From Apoda limacodes (taxonomy: Eukaryota; Arthropoda; Insecta; Lepidoptera; Limacodidae), in assembly GCA_946406115.1 (NCBI GenBank), contig OX291540.1, positions 11,094,563 through 11,158,562 of the forward strand: a DNA stretch of 64,000 nucleotides, given 5' to 3'. Under the pieces are notes generated by a model, which did not search any database, was not told the DNA's origin, and saw nothing but the letters and a program-made list of their open reading frames with translations. Position 1 is the first letter of the stretch. Each line of letters starts with the position of its first letter. This document shows positions 37,517 through 49,500 of this stretch, piece after piece. The translations under genes and the position numbers were made by a program.

Positions 37517-37650
37517 ACATTTTTTTTATGCCACTAAGGTGCCAAACAAGCTAACGGTCCGCCTGATGGAATGCTGTAACTGCAGCCTATGAATGCTTGC
37601 ACACCGGGGGCATCACACAAGCTCTGCTGTCACATACAGCCCATTACCTA
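37517..37650 (-). mobile_element. Jockey-like LINE 3' tail (minus)
   Basis: A short T-run (poly-A on minus) precedes 'atgccactaaggtgccaaacaag' and 'acggtccgcctgatgg'. A decayed version of the coding end follows ('cagcctatgaatgcttgcacacc'). It is more diverged than the copies at 17.5 and 26.8 kb, and its upper limit is uncertain. Confidence 0.6.
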
Positions 37651-40129
37651 TGTATATGTTATTGAGTCGGTTTAGTGACTTCAATAGCTGCCTTATGTTC
37701 TTGGAAGCGGAGATTCGAGCCTGACAAATACCAATGAGTCCTTTTCGTAATTTCTTTACTACATTGTCTACTCACACCACTGGCTTTTTGGTGAAATAAG
37801 ATATTGTGAGGGAACTTGCATACGCCAAAAATAAGTATGTGAAGTCCACAATCCGCACTCAGCCCGTGTGATCGTCCATGATCTTAAGATGATGATAGGG
37901 CATGCCCAAATAGTGGGAACGTATGGGACAAGTAATAAGGTAGGTATATTTTATAAATGTTTTAATTATTTAGATATTTATAATTTTTCGCCGAAAAATC
38001 TGCCATTTCGTTTTCAGGGGACCATAATTTACTTGGGAATTTAGAGATATTTTTTGTTTCTATCGATGTTTTAGCTTAATCATGTTTTAATGGGGCTCAC
38101 TTGCAAAACGCGCGTTCTCGTGGGAAATTCTAGAATAAAATAATACAAAAACACTCTTATATACCAATGCAAAATTATGTAAAGTTTATATAAAGTTAAT
38201 TTATCGACTAATTTTCGAGTTTTGCGGACACAACTATATGGAGCATGATTATTTATATACATATAATAAACATAAAGGCACTATCGAGCAAATCAACAAA
38301 AGGCCAAACTTATTTATTTTGTGCTTGTGCGTAACAAAACTTTATTCATTCTTAAATGAATTCATTTCGCGGAAGGAAATATTAAAATGTAGGTTACTGA
38401 AAATTGGTACCTAAAAACTTGTTGGAATATCTCGTTTTAAACAATTTTCTTCAAAATTATTGATAAAGTGCTATTATCATTTAATATCCTTGGGAAAATT
38501 AGTGTTTTCATACATAATTATTACTTCACAAACTACAGAATATCACTTGAACAAAAATAACAAAGAAGTCACTTGGGTACCATACTTATAAGTGTAGGTA
38601 AACTGCCCATTAGTATTTTTTTTGCATTTTTTCTATATAGTTGTATACCAATTTACTTTAGGCACATGCACCTCAAATGATATTCACAACACGTAGATAG
38701 ATGGTAGAGAATATGTAACTAAAGAAACGGTGTATAACTTTTGTTATTTACGCGGCCGAACTCAGGGGAAAAAAATTATAATAGTGTTAAAGAATTATAA
38801 TAAAAAAAAAGGGAGGTGTGAATATCCCAATCTAGAAGTTCTCAAAGGCTTGTGGCTATTAAACTTTCTGTTTAATTTTCTTACAGCAAACGTAAAAGTA
38901 TTAACAAAAAAATGTCATAGTTGCTTTACCTTTATTAACACTGTAGCTCAAACATTCGCCCGCCATTTGAGGCTATCAAATATTTGCTTAGTGATCTGTA
39001 AATCAGGTTTAAGTAACAAGAGTTTAGTTAACTTATGCCACTACCTTAGTTACTAACTTGTTACTAGGATTAAAAAGCCAGCATCGGGCTTTCGCTCAAG
39101 TATTCCATTAAATTTATAGTAAAAAAAGTTGTTCAAAACATTTTGTTTTGAAGCATTTGTAAAGCTTAAGACGAAGGTCTACGCCAATTTTCAAAAAAGG
39201 GCAATCTTACTTATTCAAGATTGAAGAAGTGGGACTAATTACAGAGCTGAGAAAAATACACAAGCTGGGGAAAGGCAAAACTTAAAGGAAATTCGAACAG
39301 AATTTTGAAAATCCCTTAGAATTTAAGAAAAAAAATCATGAAAAAGAATCTAAAAAGTTAATTTGTCGTAGATCTCGATATTTTGTAAGATTATAACATT
39401 TTTTTTTATTTGCGTATTAAAGAGAAATCGAACAAATTTTTTATACAGTGCCTATTTTTTTTAATAAAATAAAAACCTAAATACGAGTTTATTTTTCTTC
39501 ATGCAATATATAAAAAATATAGGCTTGATTTGCAAACTTGAACCTTATGTGAGCACACGTGAACTGACTCTAGCTTTTAACAATTTTTATTTTAAAGTTT
39601 TATTTTAACAATGGCACATTACACTTTGTTGTTTGTACCCGTAATTTGCCTAAACTACAGGGCACAGGCCTCTCCTTATAGAGAAAGGAGGCTCCACACT
39701 ATACAGTATTTCAGAAAGACGCGAAGCAAAGAATACTCATAATTTAATTAGTAAATTATCTCAAGATACGTTCTACAACATCAGAAGATTTTAATTAGCC
39801 AAAGTACACATAAGAATCAGTTCTTCATGGATTGTGGAAATAGTAATATTGCAATCTGTTTTTCTTCAATTACAAATACAGTATTTCCTTATTTTTTTTC
39901 GAATCAGTTAAACACTCATGTTTTTCCGCGTAAACAACCAGATTGTTGATCTCGTGCACACACAGTGCTGTTTAGACGCGCTGTCAAATTATTTTCTCAT
40001 TAAACGGTATTCAGTAAAGAATTCCTAATACCCCGTTAACGTATACTGGTCAGCAACCTGAGTATAGTTTATTTAGAAAGTCTGTATTCATAACTCGAAA
40101 TAATGATTCTAATATTTACAAAAATATAC
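37651..40129. other. Mostly gene-free stretch below gene B
   Basis: Two features are worth noting: an acceptor-led plus frame at 38887-39056 (see findings) and 'tacagggcacaggcctctcc' with an inverted 'ggaggctcc' at 39654-39694, which looks like a scrap of a common dispersed repeat. The rest is AT-rich. Confidence 0.35.
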
Positions 40130-40153
40130 TTTATTTTTAATCACGCTTTTATT
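40130..40153 (-). terminator. Possible poly-A signals of gene B
   Basis: Two AATAAA hexamers on the minus strand (plus-strand tttatt at 40130-40135 and 40148-40153) lie about 235-255 bases beyond the stop codon at 40385. That is a reasonable 3' UTR length. AT-rich DNA makes chance hexamers common. Confidence 0.3.
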
Positions 40154-40384
40154 CTAAAAGAGATATTTTTTTTAAACAGATAACAGAAACCTTGTCATAA
40201 ATGATTTTCTTTTTCTGAAAATATAATTAATATAAAAAAAATGGAGCTGAAGCTAAACGGCCAACACTATATAAACGAAAATTTAGTTATAGAAATAAAC
40301 AACATGTTTTCAACTAAAAAAATAGGTGGTTAGTTACGCTAACACCACTAGGACTGAAAGAGTTAAAGAGCTCTTAAATTTAAT

Positions 40385-40503
40385 TTACGCTTCGGTTTGT
40401 TCTTCACTGGCAATGAATGATCTATCACCTTTGGGCCTTTTTTTTTCTTGAATACCAGGGTATTTGTTGTACACATAGGGCGTATCAGGAGCTATTGGCC
40501 CAT
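40385..40503 (-). CDS. Gene B, terminal coding exon
   Basis: The acceptor on the minus strand is strong: a pyrimidine-rich 'cttatcttcttctaac' with a branch-like ctaac, then 'tttgcatatcgtttacag'. The exon begins AT|GGG, and with the single G from the exon at 44901 it forms Asp. Thirty-eight codons then run to TAA: GPIAPDTPYVYNKYPGIQ, a basic KKRPKGDR stretch, and an acidic tail IASEEQTEA. Codon use is not AT-driven, unlike the surrounding chance frames, and frames +1 and +2 hit stops. The exon has no cysteine and is hydrophilic. I do not recognise the protein. Phase agreement with the upstream exon is the main support. Confidence 0.65.
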
Positions 40504-40564
40504 CTGTAAACGATATGCAAAGTTAGAAGAAGATAAGTTCAGAGTCAGAAAAGATATAAAAAAA

Positions 40565-40985
40565 CGGTTTGCACTCCGGGAGTGCCGGCAGAAGTAAGAA
40601 CTTGAATGTTAACGTTGTGCACTATTGATATTTTGGAATAATAGAATAATTTTGAACGAATTGCTTTAGTTATCAGTATAAAAGTACTATCATTTTGTGG
40701 TAAAATACTTTATTCATTTATTGCGCTATAGTACACAAACATGACAATTTATATTACTTCAGAACTTTCGCCGCACGGTAGAAAGAGAGGGGGATACTTC
40801 CTCTCCTATGCCGCGCCAGCGGTCAACAATCCCTCTGTCTTACGAATTTTAGATCAGGTCACGTGTCCTGGCGCGAGTTTAACATTTTTTACCCATCACA
40901 AAAAAGTGCATAACGCCGCTATAGAAGTTTGTTATAGTAAAATTAAAATTATTATAGCACAATTGAAATACAACAAATAAATTCC
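40565..40985 (+). repeat. Dispersed repeat with palindromic start and a frame
   Basis: It starts at a GC-rich palindrome 'cactccgggagtg' followed by 'ccggcag', then AT-rich sequence, then a GC-rich block 'tcgccgcacggtagaaagagag' to 'cacgtgtcctggcgcgag'. A 79-codon frame (40741-40980) crosses the second block, but it ends in AT-rich filler and has no splice support. I believe the whole is a copy of a widespread lepidopteran repeat, based on recollection only. The limits are approximate. Confidence 0.4.
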
Positions 40986-41771
40986 TTCTGTAATTTGGTA
41001 TTATTTTTCTTCAAAGACAAAACAAAACTTATTCAAATATAAGAGAAGAAATAAAATAATCCTAATACGACATCGATCTCCACCAAAGCCAAATCACACT
41101 ATCGCCTCCACAAAAAAAGTCTTTACATTCCTAATGTCCTTTCCCTCAAAAACCTTTGTAGCCAAAAAGCGATATCCGTTTGATGTGGTAGCTTTATACA
41201 TATTTAAAGAAATCCAATATTTCCACCCGGCCAGAACATTTTGTAGAGCTCGGATTTTGTTTATGCCATTTTTTCTTTCAGGAAGTCAGTTTAGCGTATC
41301 ATAAAGTATATTTTAAGGCGCCACACCGCTCTGGGCTATTCGATTTGTTACTGTAATACGGACGAAAGGAGTAGGTTGCTAAAAATTGTATGAGTTTTAT
41401 TTCTTAGAAAATATAAAAATATTGTCTACGAAATTGAATAGTATTCAGAAATAATACGATAACTGAAGTGATTGATTTTTAGCACGTGTATGCACTTGCC
41501 GTGGTTTGATTAATTAATTCGATTGAGGCGGCAACATTGCCGACATTTGTTATAATTTGATAAGGTATTAAAAATATAAGGACACACATACTTGTAGTTC
41601 CTTCAGTCTTGCAGTCTTGATGGTGTTCACTTTTGGATTAAATGATATACAACTTTAGAAAAATGTTATGTTTCCATTAATTAATTGTTTAGCTTGATTT
41701 ATGAAATAACCTTGAGTGTCACTTATGTGTTTTGATTAATCTACCTTACCCGTTTACAATATAACGAGCAA

Positions 41772-42250
41772 ATGACGTTTGCTATATCAAGCTGTAGCTA
41801 TAACTCTAGTTCGTTCAAGCTCGGTTTATAGTTATTCCCGCGGGAACTTTTGAATTTTTTGGGATAAAAAGTAGCCTATGTGCTATTCCAGGACTTAATC
41901 TATAGGTGTGCCAAGTTTCATCCCGATCCGTCCAGTGGTTGAAGCCCGCCCTAAATTCGGTTATCGGCGAGGAACTCCTTAATTAGGTATACTAATTGGC
42001 AAAAGGCTCCGCCTGCGCTTAATTTGGTTATCGGCGACTGTGATTTACTACTTAATTACACTCATGAAGTTTGCAATATCAAGTTGTAGCTATAGCTATG
42101 GTTCGTTTAAGCTCAGTTATAGCCTACATGCTATTCCAGGACCTAAAATATATGTATGCCAAGTTTCATCCCGATCCGTCCAGTGGTTGAAGCGTGAAAG
42201 AGTAATAAACATCCGAACAAACTTTCACATTTATAATATTAGTAGGAAAA
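41772..42250 (+). repeat. Two-module dispersed repeat ('ccgatccgtccagtggttgaag' family)
   Basis: Two direct modules (41772-41945 and 42063-42190) share 'atatcaag.tgtagctata', 'gttcgtt.aagctc', 'ctatt ccaggac', 'tgccaagtttcatcccgatc' and 'cgtccagtggttgaag'. A linker with two 'ggttatcggcgag/act' pieces separates them. Only the second module keeps the end 'gtgaaagagtaataaacatcc' and 'tttataatattagtagg', a known 3' end of a common lepidopteran element. A diverged locus of the same design lies at 54441-54780. Confidence 0.7.
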
Positions 42251-43799
42251 TAAACTTCTTTTTTGGAGAGTTTACAAATGACCATGGTTTTAACAGTAAA
42301 TGCTCTAATTGTAGTCCCGCAACCTAAACATAAACCCGACTCCAAGTATTTCCAGCTGCAATGATTCTCACCGTCGCTCGTGCTTAGCTGCAACTTAGTT
42401 TTTATCGTGGTCATAATACATTAGTTATATGCTAAATTAGATTCGGGACTTAATAAAGTTACTGTGGTAAATATCGTTTTGTTGTGCCCTGCCGTGTTCA
42501 CCTTTGACTTTGAATGTCAATATTCCTGTTTGGTGTTTGGCTTTTTGTTTATCTTTATTTCCCTTATTCTTCGTTTTTCTTTACATTCGCTTTTCTTGAA
42601 TATTTTATGATAATACACGAAATGAGGATGGCTGTTTGAGAGTGCTGTATGGATAAATTAATATTATAGATGATGTGAAAGAGCTTATTTTTAAGATTGG
42701 GATCTCAAATATAATTTTATTATTGAATCTCTTTGATCAATAACATGAAAAGGAACCATGAAAATAATTTCACAAAGTAATTATTTAGTTACCTCCGACC
42801 TAAAATTATTAGAAGCCATACCTATAATCAATTTATCGATATTCTGTTCCCGTAAATTAAAAAGATAATAAATGTCATACCATTGAAACTCACGGTTCTT
42901 CAAAGTTAAGTAAACAACAATTACTACCGATATACTTTTTTTACTTAACTTTTTCTAGAATTGTTTCAGAAACATTATTGCGATATATTGAGTAAGTGGA
43001 GTAGAAACATGCAAATCTTGCTGATTTTGTACGGCATCTATTTTCCTCATCCCAATTACTTTTTGTCGTAGCTCGTTGGAATTCTGTAACTAATTAATGA
43101 TATTCTGCTCACCACTATTTAGGTTATAGCAAATCTTCGTGCTTCCAGACGATTGTTTAAGTGACAATAAAAAAATATGTAAAAGCACGTTCTTGCTGTT
43201 TTGTCGATACCCGTTAACGGGCAACCAATATTATTGCAATTTCACAATTGTGATGTCTCTACTCTGGTTTGTGCCCGGTGTGGCGACAGGCTCATCACCT
43301 GCCACCTTTGTGGCTCTGTATACCATCGGTAAAACGTAGATGTTATGTGCATACGCTCATAACATCTAAAGCTAACCCTTCGGTAAAAAAAGTCATGATA
43401 GCATGTTTGTTATTAAAATCTATGTTAATTAATTTTCGTCTTTTTCATACGGAACTTTTCTATTAGATAAAAGTACACACAAAGAAGTATCACAACTCGT
43501 TAAATTTTGAGGAAGGTACTTTAACTATTGATAAAAAAATACTTCTTTATTTAATCATGTTAACTTAACCTATTCTTATTATAAAAATATTGAGTTACTT
43601 TTACTTACTTAGGAGTTTCGCAGCAAATCTGATTTAGGTACATGTTTTTTATTAACATAGATATGCATGCCTGAAGGTGAATCTTGACGTGAATCCATTG
43701 ACCTTATTCCATACGGGGTTGAATAACAGCTTTTTGTGGCATAACACACCTTTCAGCTTAGTCTAAACCGCCAGTCACTTTATATCATAAGATTTCAAC

Positions 43800-44060
43800 T
43801 CGCTTATCTCAACTTATGACCTTTGCTGGCACTAAAAGAACGGCTTTGAAGCCATTACCACGCAAAGTATTTCCTTAACGAGACGGCACTGGAATAGGCA
43901 CTTAGGGTATGAAAATTTCACACCGCACTCGATGCTTGAACGGCGATTTAGCAGGGAAATGCATTCGCAAAATTGTGCCCGACAAGGAGTTATGCCGCTG
44001 TCCTACTATTGTGGACTTTACCCTCAATTTTATTGCTGTTCTCGGTTCTAAGCCCGGAAT
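43800..44060. promoter_or_regulatory. GC-balanced block, function unknown
   Basis: The stretch from 'cttatgacctttgctggcac' to 'tgtggactttaccctc' has balanced composition, no long frame on either strand and no partner in the window. It lies within gene B's intron. It may be a conserved non-coding element or an old unrecognised insertion. Confidence 0.2.
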
Positions 44061-44410
44061 TAACATTTTAGAATGAAATATTTCTTTACTTGAAGTCGGT
44101 TTTAAGTCTTTTTCTTTTTAATCATGAATTTGATCTCGATTAGGTACTTTTTGAGGGATCAGTACCAGAAACAATACCTACCTATTGAAAGATAGTGTAT
44201 ACCGTCGTGTATGTCATTTTCAAGTTATCACATTTATTAATTGCACATTTGTATTTAGGTGTCCAAAAAAAATACTTTTGTTCAGAGCTAAACCAAACCA
44301 TCCCAGGTAAATAAAAAGAGAATATTATATCTAAGCGCTCAAATAATAAAAAGAAAATCAATTTACTCGATTTTAAATTGAAAAGGAGAAGGTTCTCAAT
44401 TCGTCTGAAC

Positions 44411-44427
44411 TATATATATATATATAT
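44411..44427. repeat. Short (TA)n run
   Basis: A (TA)8-type run, directly after 'gaaaaggagaaggttctcaattcg', a common repeat motif. Confidence 0.85.
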
Positions 44428-44900
44428 TTAATAATATCTTTGGGCAAAACTTTGTTACAAAGCTGTCCCATTTTGTCGATTCTGATTTGTTGAGTGGGAT
44501 TTAGCTCAAACTTGGTCCCATTTTAATTTTAATAAAAAAATCCAAAGTAGATAAACAGCGGATAATTGATTTTTATGCACTAAAGTTCTACTCGTGAAGC
44601 GATTCTGTTGAAACTTGGCATAAAAATGTAGTTCTGACATTCCACTACAACACAATAGAGACCTGAACGATATGGTGATGGAGACGTAAGGCAATCGAGG
44701 AAACTCCACAACAGTTTGTTTGAATATTAATAAATAACGAAAGTTGATAGATCCCGTGTCGTCAAGTCGATGTAAAACATAACTTCACATCCGTTCTGAA
44801 GATTAGTACAGAACAATGTTATTTAGTATAAAAACTCTCTTAGTCTTGTTATTTTTTTTTCGCTATCAAACATGAAATAAATTATAAAAATTCCACTTAC

Positions 44901-44990
44901 CTATAGGGTTTCCGGTGCAGACTACCAGACAGCCTTTTTTGCCTCCAATGTTAACCGCCCACGGGTCTAGAACGCTCCCGGCTTTGCAGC
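44901..44990 (-). CDS. Gene B, cysteine-containing internal exon
   Basis: On the minus strand this reads GC|TGC AAA.., giving CKAGSVLDPWAVNIGG, KKGCLVVCTGNPI, and then one base (G) before an excellent donor, ATAG|GTAAGT. The 29 full codons are GC-balanced and stop-free and join in phase to the terminal exon at 40503. Three cysteines (positions 1, 20 and 24 of the exon) with W, GG and a CxxxC pair suggest an extracellular disulphide-bonded domain. The spacing faintly recalls single-domain von Willebrand C proteins of insects, but later cysteines are missing. The acceptor is weak ('ctactaattcaag'); a TAG acceptor at 45032 in phase 0 would lengthen the exon to 45031. No earlier exon or signal peptide was found. 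Confidence 0.6.
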
Positions 44991-45321
44991 CTTGAATTAG
45001 TAGCAATTTCTTTTTTGATACATTTTACTCTCTATAAAAGTGTTTTAATTTTCTTTAATAAACATAATCTTTGTAAAGCGTTCCTCAATGTCAAAATAAT
45101 ATATCAAATGACACACTTTAAAAAACCTTTTTTACCATTTAAATCAGTTATTAATCTACCTCTGTGCGCAACCACCAGTAGGACGATTATTTATGAAAAA
45201 AAATACTAACTTTCACTTTCACGAAATAAATTTAAATAACTATTTCAAAAAACTAAGCCAAAAATTATTTTAATACTCTTCAAGACTCATATCTTATATT
45301 TGTTACATTTCATAATGTACG

Positions 45322-45365
45322 TATCAACAATATAACATGTATTTTTTACATGCAGGATATTTGAA
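45322..45365 (+). repeat. 44-bp direct repeat, copy 1
   Basis: 'tatcaacaatataacatgta' then 'ttttttacatgcaggatatttga' is identical to 46190-46233 except for one base (c/t) as far as I can read. The flanks differ. Confidence 0.8.
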
Positions 45366-46189
45366 ATTTTTTTCGACAATAGTTGTCATGTCTAAGAATT
45401 ACGCGCAAAAAATATTTAGCAAGGCAAACTTGGCTGATTTCTTCCAGAGAGAACAGAATAAGGCCTGTGTCTGGCCGATGCCGTTTAAGGCCAGGAAGTT
45501 TTAACCCTAGCTCTTGACAGTACAGGTAACTTCACGCCTATTTGAAAAGCTGAAGCGATAAATACTTTTCTTTTTGAACTAAACGCACCAAAAACTAGGT
45601 AAACCAAACCAGACTACCACTTGCGCCACCTGGCCGTTATGAATACATTAAAGTCCTTGCTAATTTGTTTAGGTTACATTATGCGATAGTGAAAAAAAAG
45701 CACTGAAATTGAAAGTTCACTGTTAAATGGGTAAGGTTAGCAATAATGTAGGTTCACAAACTCTAGCGGAATCTTAAATAAAAATATGAATGTGTTGTTT
45801 GAGTTCTTATAATGTATAAATTAATATAATATTTATTTTAAATTTAATACAATTATACCTAAGCTGTATAATAGAAAAGATAATCATAGGCTACTTTAAA
45901 TTTACTTCACCAGTTCGTTTAGTTTTCTACCTGTTCTAAACTAATAGGAAGCGCAGGTAATAGCCAGCTAATAATAAATTAAATCGCTTCATTCTCATAT
46001 CTTGTTCCGAGATGTAACTAGAATGGTACTACCCATTCCGCGTCGCCATTTCTAAATTTAGATTTAACATAACTAGCATTTCCTTTTAGAGAGCAACGTC
46101 AGGTATGCCAACTAGTATAATCTATATCTTCCTAATGATATCAGTTAAATTATGTTCACATTTGTTTAACTTTAAATTAACATATTTAC

Positions 46190-46233
46190 TATCAACAATA
46201 TAACATGTATTTTTTACATGTAGGATATTTGAC
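46190..46233 (+). repeat. 44-bp direct repeat, copy 2
   Basis: Partner of 45322-45365, 868 bases downstream and in the same orientation. The motif contains acatgta..tacatgt, a small inverted repeat. The interval between the copies has no obvious element. Confidence 0.8.
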
Positions 46234-46369
46234 ATCGTGACAAAAAATGTAAAGCTTTTCTTAATTATCAAAGATAATAATATTCCTTCCTTATATTTAA
46301 AACATTATTCTTTTTACAAAGAAGATCCCTCTTAATTTGTTGCAGTTGCAAATTCCCATCTAAAAACAA

Positions 46370-46560
46370 GCAGCAAAACCGGGACTGGCAAAATAAACAA
46401 TCCGTCAAGTGTACCTGGGGGTTCAGAGGTACAGCCGGCACCTGTGGCCCGACCCCTCGACACCCCCAAGGGGTTAGAGTGGACTTGCAACGGGATTTCC
46501 GCGATTAATGATTGTTTATATTTCGTCTTACTGAGGACCTGTCGGCAGCCACTTATTCAA
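46370..46560. other. GC-rich island, conserved element or exon candidate
   Basis: A GC-rich island runs from 'aaaaccgggactggc' through 'cagccggcacctgtggccc' and 'ctcgacacccccaagggg' to 'gacctgtcggcagccac'. On the minus strand one frame is open for about 45 codons up to a donor-like CCCCCAG|GTACAC (46425), in the phase gene B's exon at 44990 would need. No good acceptor is visible. It also carries homeodomain-type ATTAATC sites ('aatcattaatcgcgg' on minus). It could be an upstream exon of gene B, or non-coding. Confidence 0.25.
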
Positions 46561-49500
46561 ATTTAATTTGATTTACTTGGAATTAGAATTGTTGCGGATG
46601 TTACTTTATCTTATTTTTTAATTATGTGACACAATTTAGATGTATTTAGTATTAAAAGTCTAAAAAAAGTTGCTGTTAAAACTACATTAATAAATTATAA
46701 TAAAAATATGCTAAGAAGTTATTTCTACTGCAAAATAAAATTTACGTCTTCCATTGCCTAATACTATTTATTAAGTTTTGTATAGAAGATATCTTGACTC
46801 GACTCCTAAAGAGCAAATTAATAAATTGGTCTTTCAGAGAACCAACTCAATGAAAAGACCAGGGCTAATAAAGGCTTTTTTATTCCACAACATGAGCTTT
46901 GTTTTTCGATTATACGGCTACTGTAATATTTTAATGTATAGTTAAAAAAAATATTGAAACAGTTTTAAAAAAATGCAAATAGTAATAGTTCTTTACCCAG
47001 TTTCACTTAAATTCGTTTATCCATTAAAGCAGCATGGCGTAGTAAGTTTCGTGTTTAGGCAATTCACAGTGAAGCGCGATAATAATTTTTCTCTATGTTG
47101 TAAAATATGGCTGCAATCTCGTTCAGTCTAGGCATATTAATCGTCCACTCATAACGCCGTGTTTGTTTAATTTATTTTTTAAGGGGACTATAGACGCCAG
47201 TTGAGCCTGCTCTCTTAAAGTTGAACTTCGCACGTCAAGTGTTATGTCGCTTACGCGTAGAGCGCTGACGTTTTTTGCTGGTTTTTTCCTGTTTTTAATT
47301 TATTAAAAACTAGTCTATATATTTATATTCTAGCCGATTTTTATTTTAATATAAAACAATACCTTATTAATGAATCAGAAAAAGAATTGGGTTCCCTGAC
47401 AAAATATCAAGATCTAAGACAAGGAAACTTAATTTTCAGCACTTTTTTCAGATTATTTTCTTAATTTACAAACTTTTTCAAATTCTGTTAGATTTTTATT
47501 TTAAATTAGTTCTTTCCCTAACCTCTGTATTGTTCTGTGATTTGATGTATGTACCACTTCTTTTATCTAAAGTAAGAAAGACTGTTTTGGGATATTAGGG
47601 TATATCGTCGTCTTAAATATCGAGTAAAAATTTTGAAAGCATTTATATTTTTTTTATTTATCTTAAGAGCTACAAAAATCTGAATAGCTAAAAAAACACA
47701 ATGATTAGTTACACTCTACATTTTATCGTTTTTGTCTCTGTCTGTTAGTTGCATAGCAAATGCATATCGTTTTCAAACAAATTTTTTGTCTTATCCTTAA
47801 CAGTGCTCGGTAAATAGAAATAATACCAGCCCAAAAACAGCTCATGCCCTAGGTAACGTAAATATCTTTATGATCAAAACATAGTAAATCAACTAAATTA
47901 GTCCGGTAGCAACTACCGCTTGAGCAACATTTCTTTGTCTTGATATCGAAGAATTTTCGCAAATAATGCGCGCCTCATTAGACCTGCCATCTTGAATTCT
48001 AAAACACTGATAAACATTTGAATTTTACTCTTCAAATTTGTTTCATCAAAACTAAATAATTTTTGAAGAAATAATTAGTAGTAAGCGGTGTTATTTTTTT
48101 TTATCTTTGTTGTTACTTGATTAATAAAAATTCTTAGTTCAACAATTAAAAACTAAAATAACAAAATACTAATTATTTGTGCTTTAGTTTTCTAAAAACT
48201 AAAACTGTCACATTTCTATTACTTGAACTTCTAAAATGCGTTACAAAACTAAATGCACCAGTAAACAATTTTTCACGACCAATAAAACGGGTGCAATGCT
48301 GCAATAATTTTTAACACCTGCAAAATATCTCAGGGTTGCCAACTTAGAGCCTGCGCGAAGTTCCAGGTGTCCCCCGGGGGTAAAACAATTTTCAGTTACG
48401 ATCTTTTACCGGACCCTCTCTTCTTGTGACAAGTAAGAACAAATTTGTTCAGGTCGTTAGATATAAAATTATTGTTGAAACGTGAGCTCGTACTTGGTAA
48501 TAGTCGAACAGGAGTTTAAGAGGTTTTACTATGCTTTCGTTGTAGATAAACAAAAAAATAAATCCTCATATTGATGTCAAAACGAAATTATTCTAAAAAT
48601 ATTAATAAATACAGTTGGAAATTAAGTAATTATAAAAATTATAAGAGAAATATTTGATAAACTTATTGGTTCACACTAAAAAACCACCATTGTTGTTAAT
48701 AATTTATTTTGCACTAGCAATTTCTAAGTTTAATATCCGAATTTGTTAGTTAAAATCCGAATGACACTGCTTGCAAGTCAAAAACTCTAACTCCCATTTC
48801 GAAGCGAGTCAAAACTAAAACTAAAAAGTTCTAACTCCACAGAACGCGTTCTAATGTAGAGGGATAAGGAAAGTGTAGTGGAAGATTAATGAGCCGGCTT
48901 TGAACGTTGGATTGCTGCACCTGAGACTGGATTGCTTGACCAGCACTTTGGGAATGCATTTTCTCGATTGTTCTATGTATAAAAACGTACGACTCCACTT
49001 TAACGATTGTTTTTATATTAGATCTACGACAAATGAACTTTATTTATGACTACATCAAATTCTCAATAGACCTCACTCTAATAATCAATTATTAAAACGT
49101 ATTTATAAATTAAAATTCCAAATATTCGTTTAAAATTAAAAAGAATATAAGTAACAATCTGACCTGAAAATCATTCAACGTAAAATATAAACGTCCTTGT
49201 CGCAATTTATTTTATTGATTAAATTAATTATTTAATAATAAACCTCTTAACATTTTAATATAATTCAGATATTCAATCATCACAAAAAATATTATTTAAA
49301 TGGGAATCATTAATAGTCCTTTTATATTCTTTTGGTAATAAGTAATTAATGTAACAAAAATTTTCACTTTACCATTTTTTACAATAGCAAAAATATTACG
49401 AGTCCCATCATCTCAATCTAAAACTTGTTAGAACTTTCAACAATTCTCGTTAGCACAAGTCTAGAACTGGTCATTAATACAGCTCTAAGCGAGTTCATCT

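Larger units (their letters stand above)
40504..44900 (-). other. Gene B last intron (about 4.4 kb)
   Basis: Its GTAAGT donor is at 44900 and its acceptor at 40504. It holds a dispersed repeat (40565-40985), the two-module repeat (41772-42250), a SINE-like scrap near 43265-43335, a GC-balanced block (43800-44060), a motif scrap 'gaaaaggagaaggttctcaa' at 44380 and a short TA run at 44411-44427. Confidence 0.45.

Noticed and set aside
40741..40980. 79-codon plus-strand frame in gene B's intron
   Set aside because: It lies wholly within a dispersed repeat and ends in lysine/isoleucine-rich filler.
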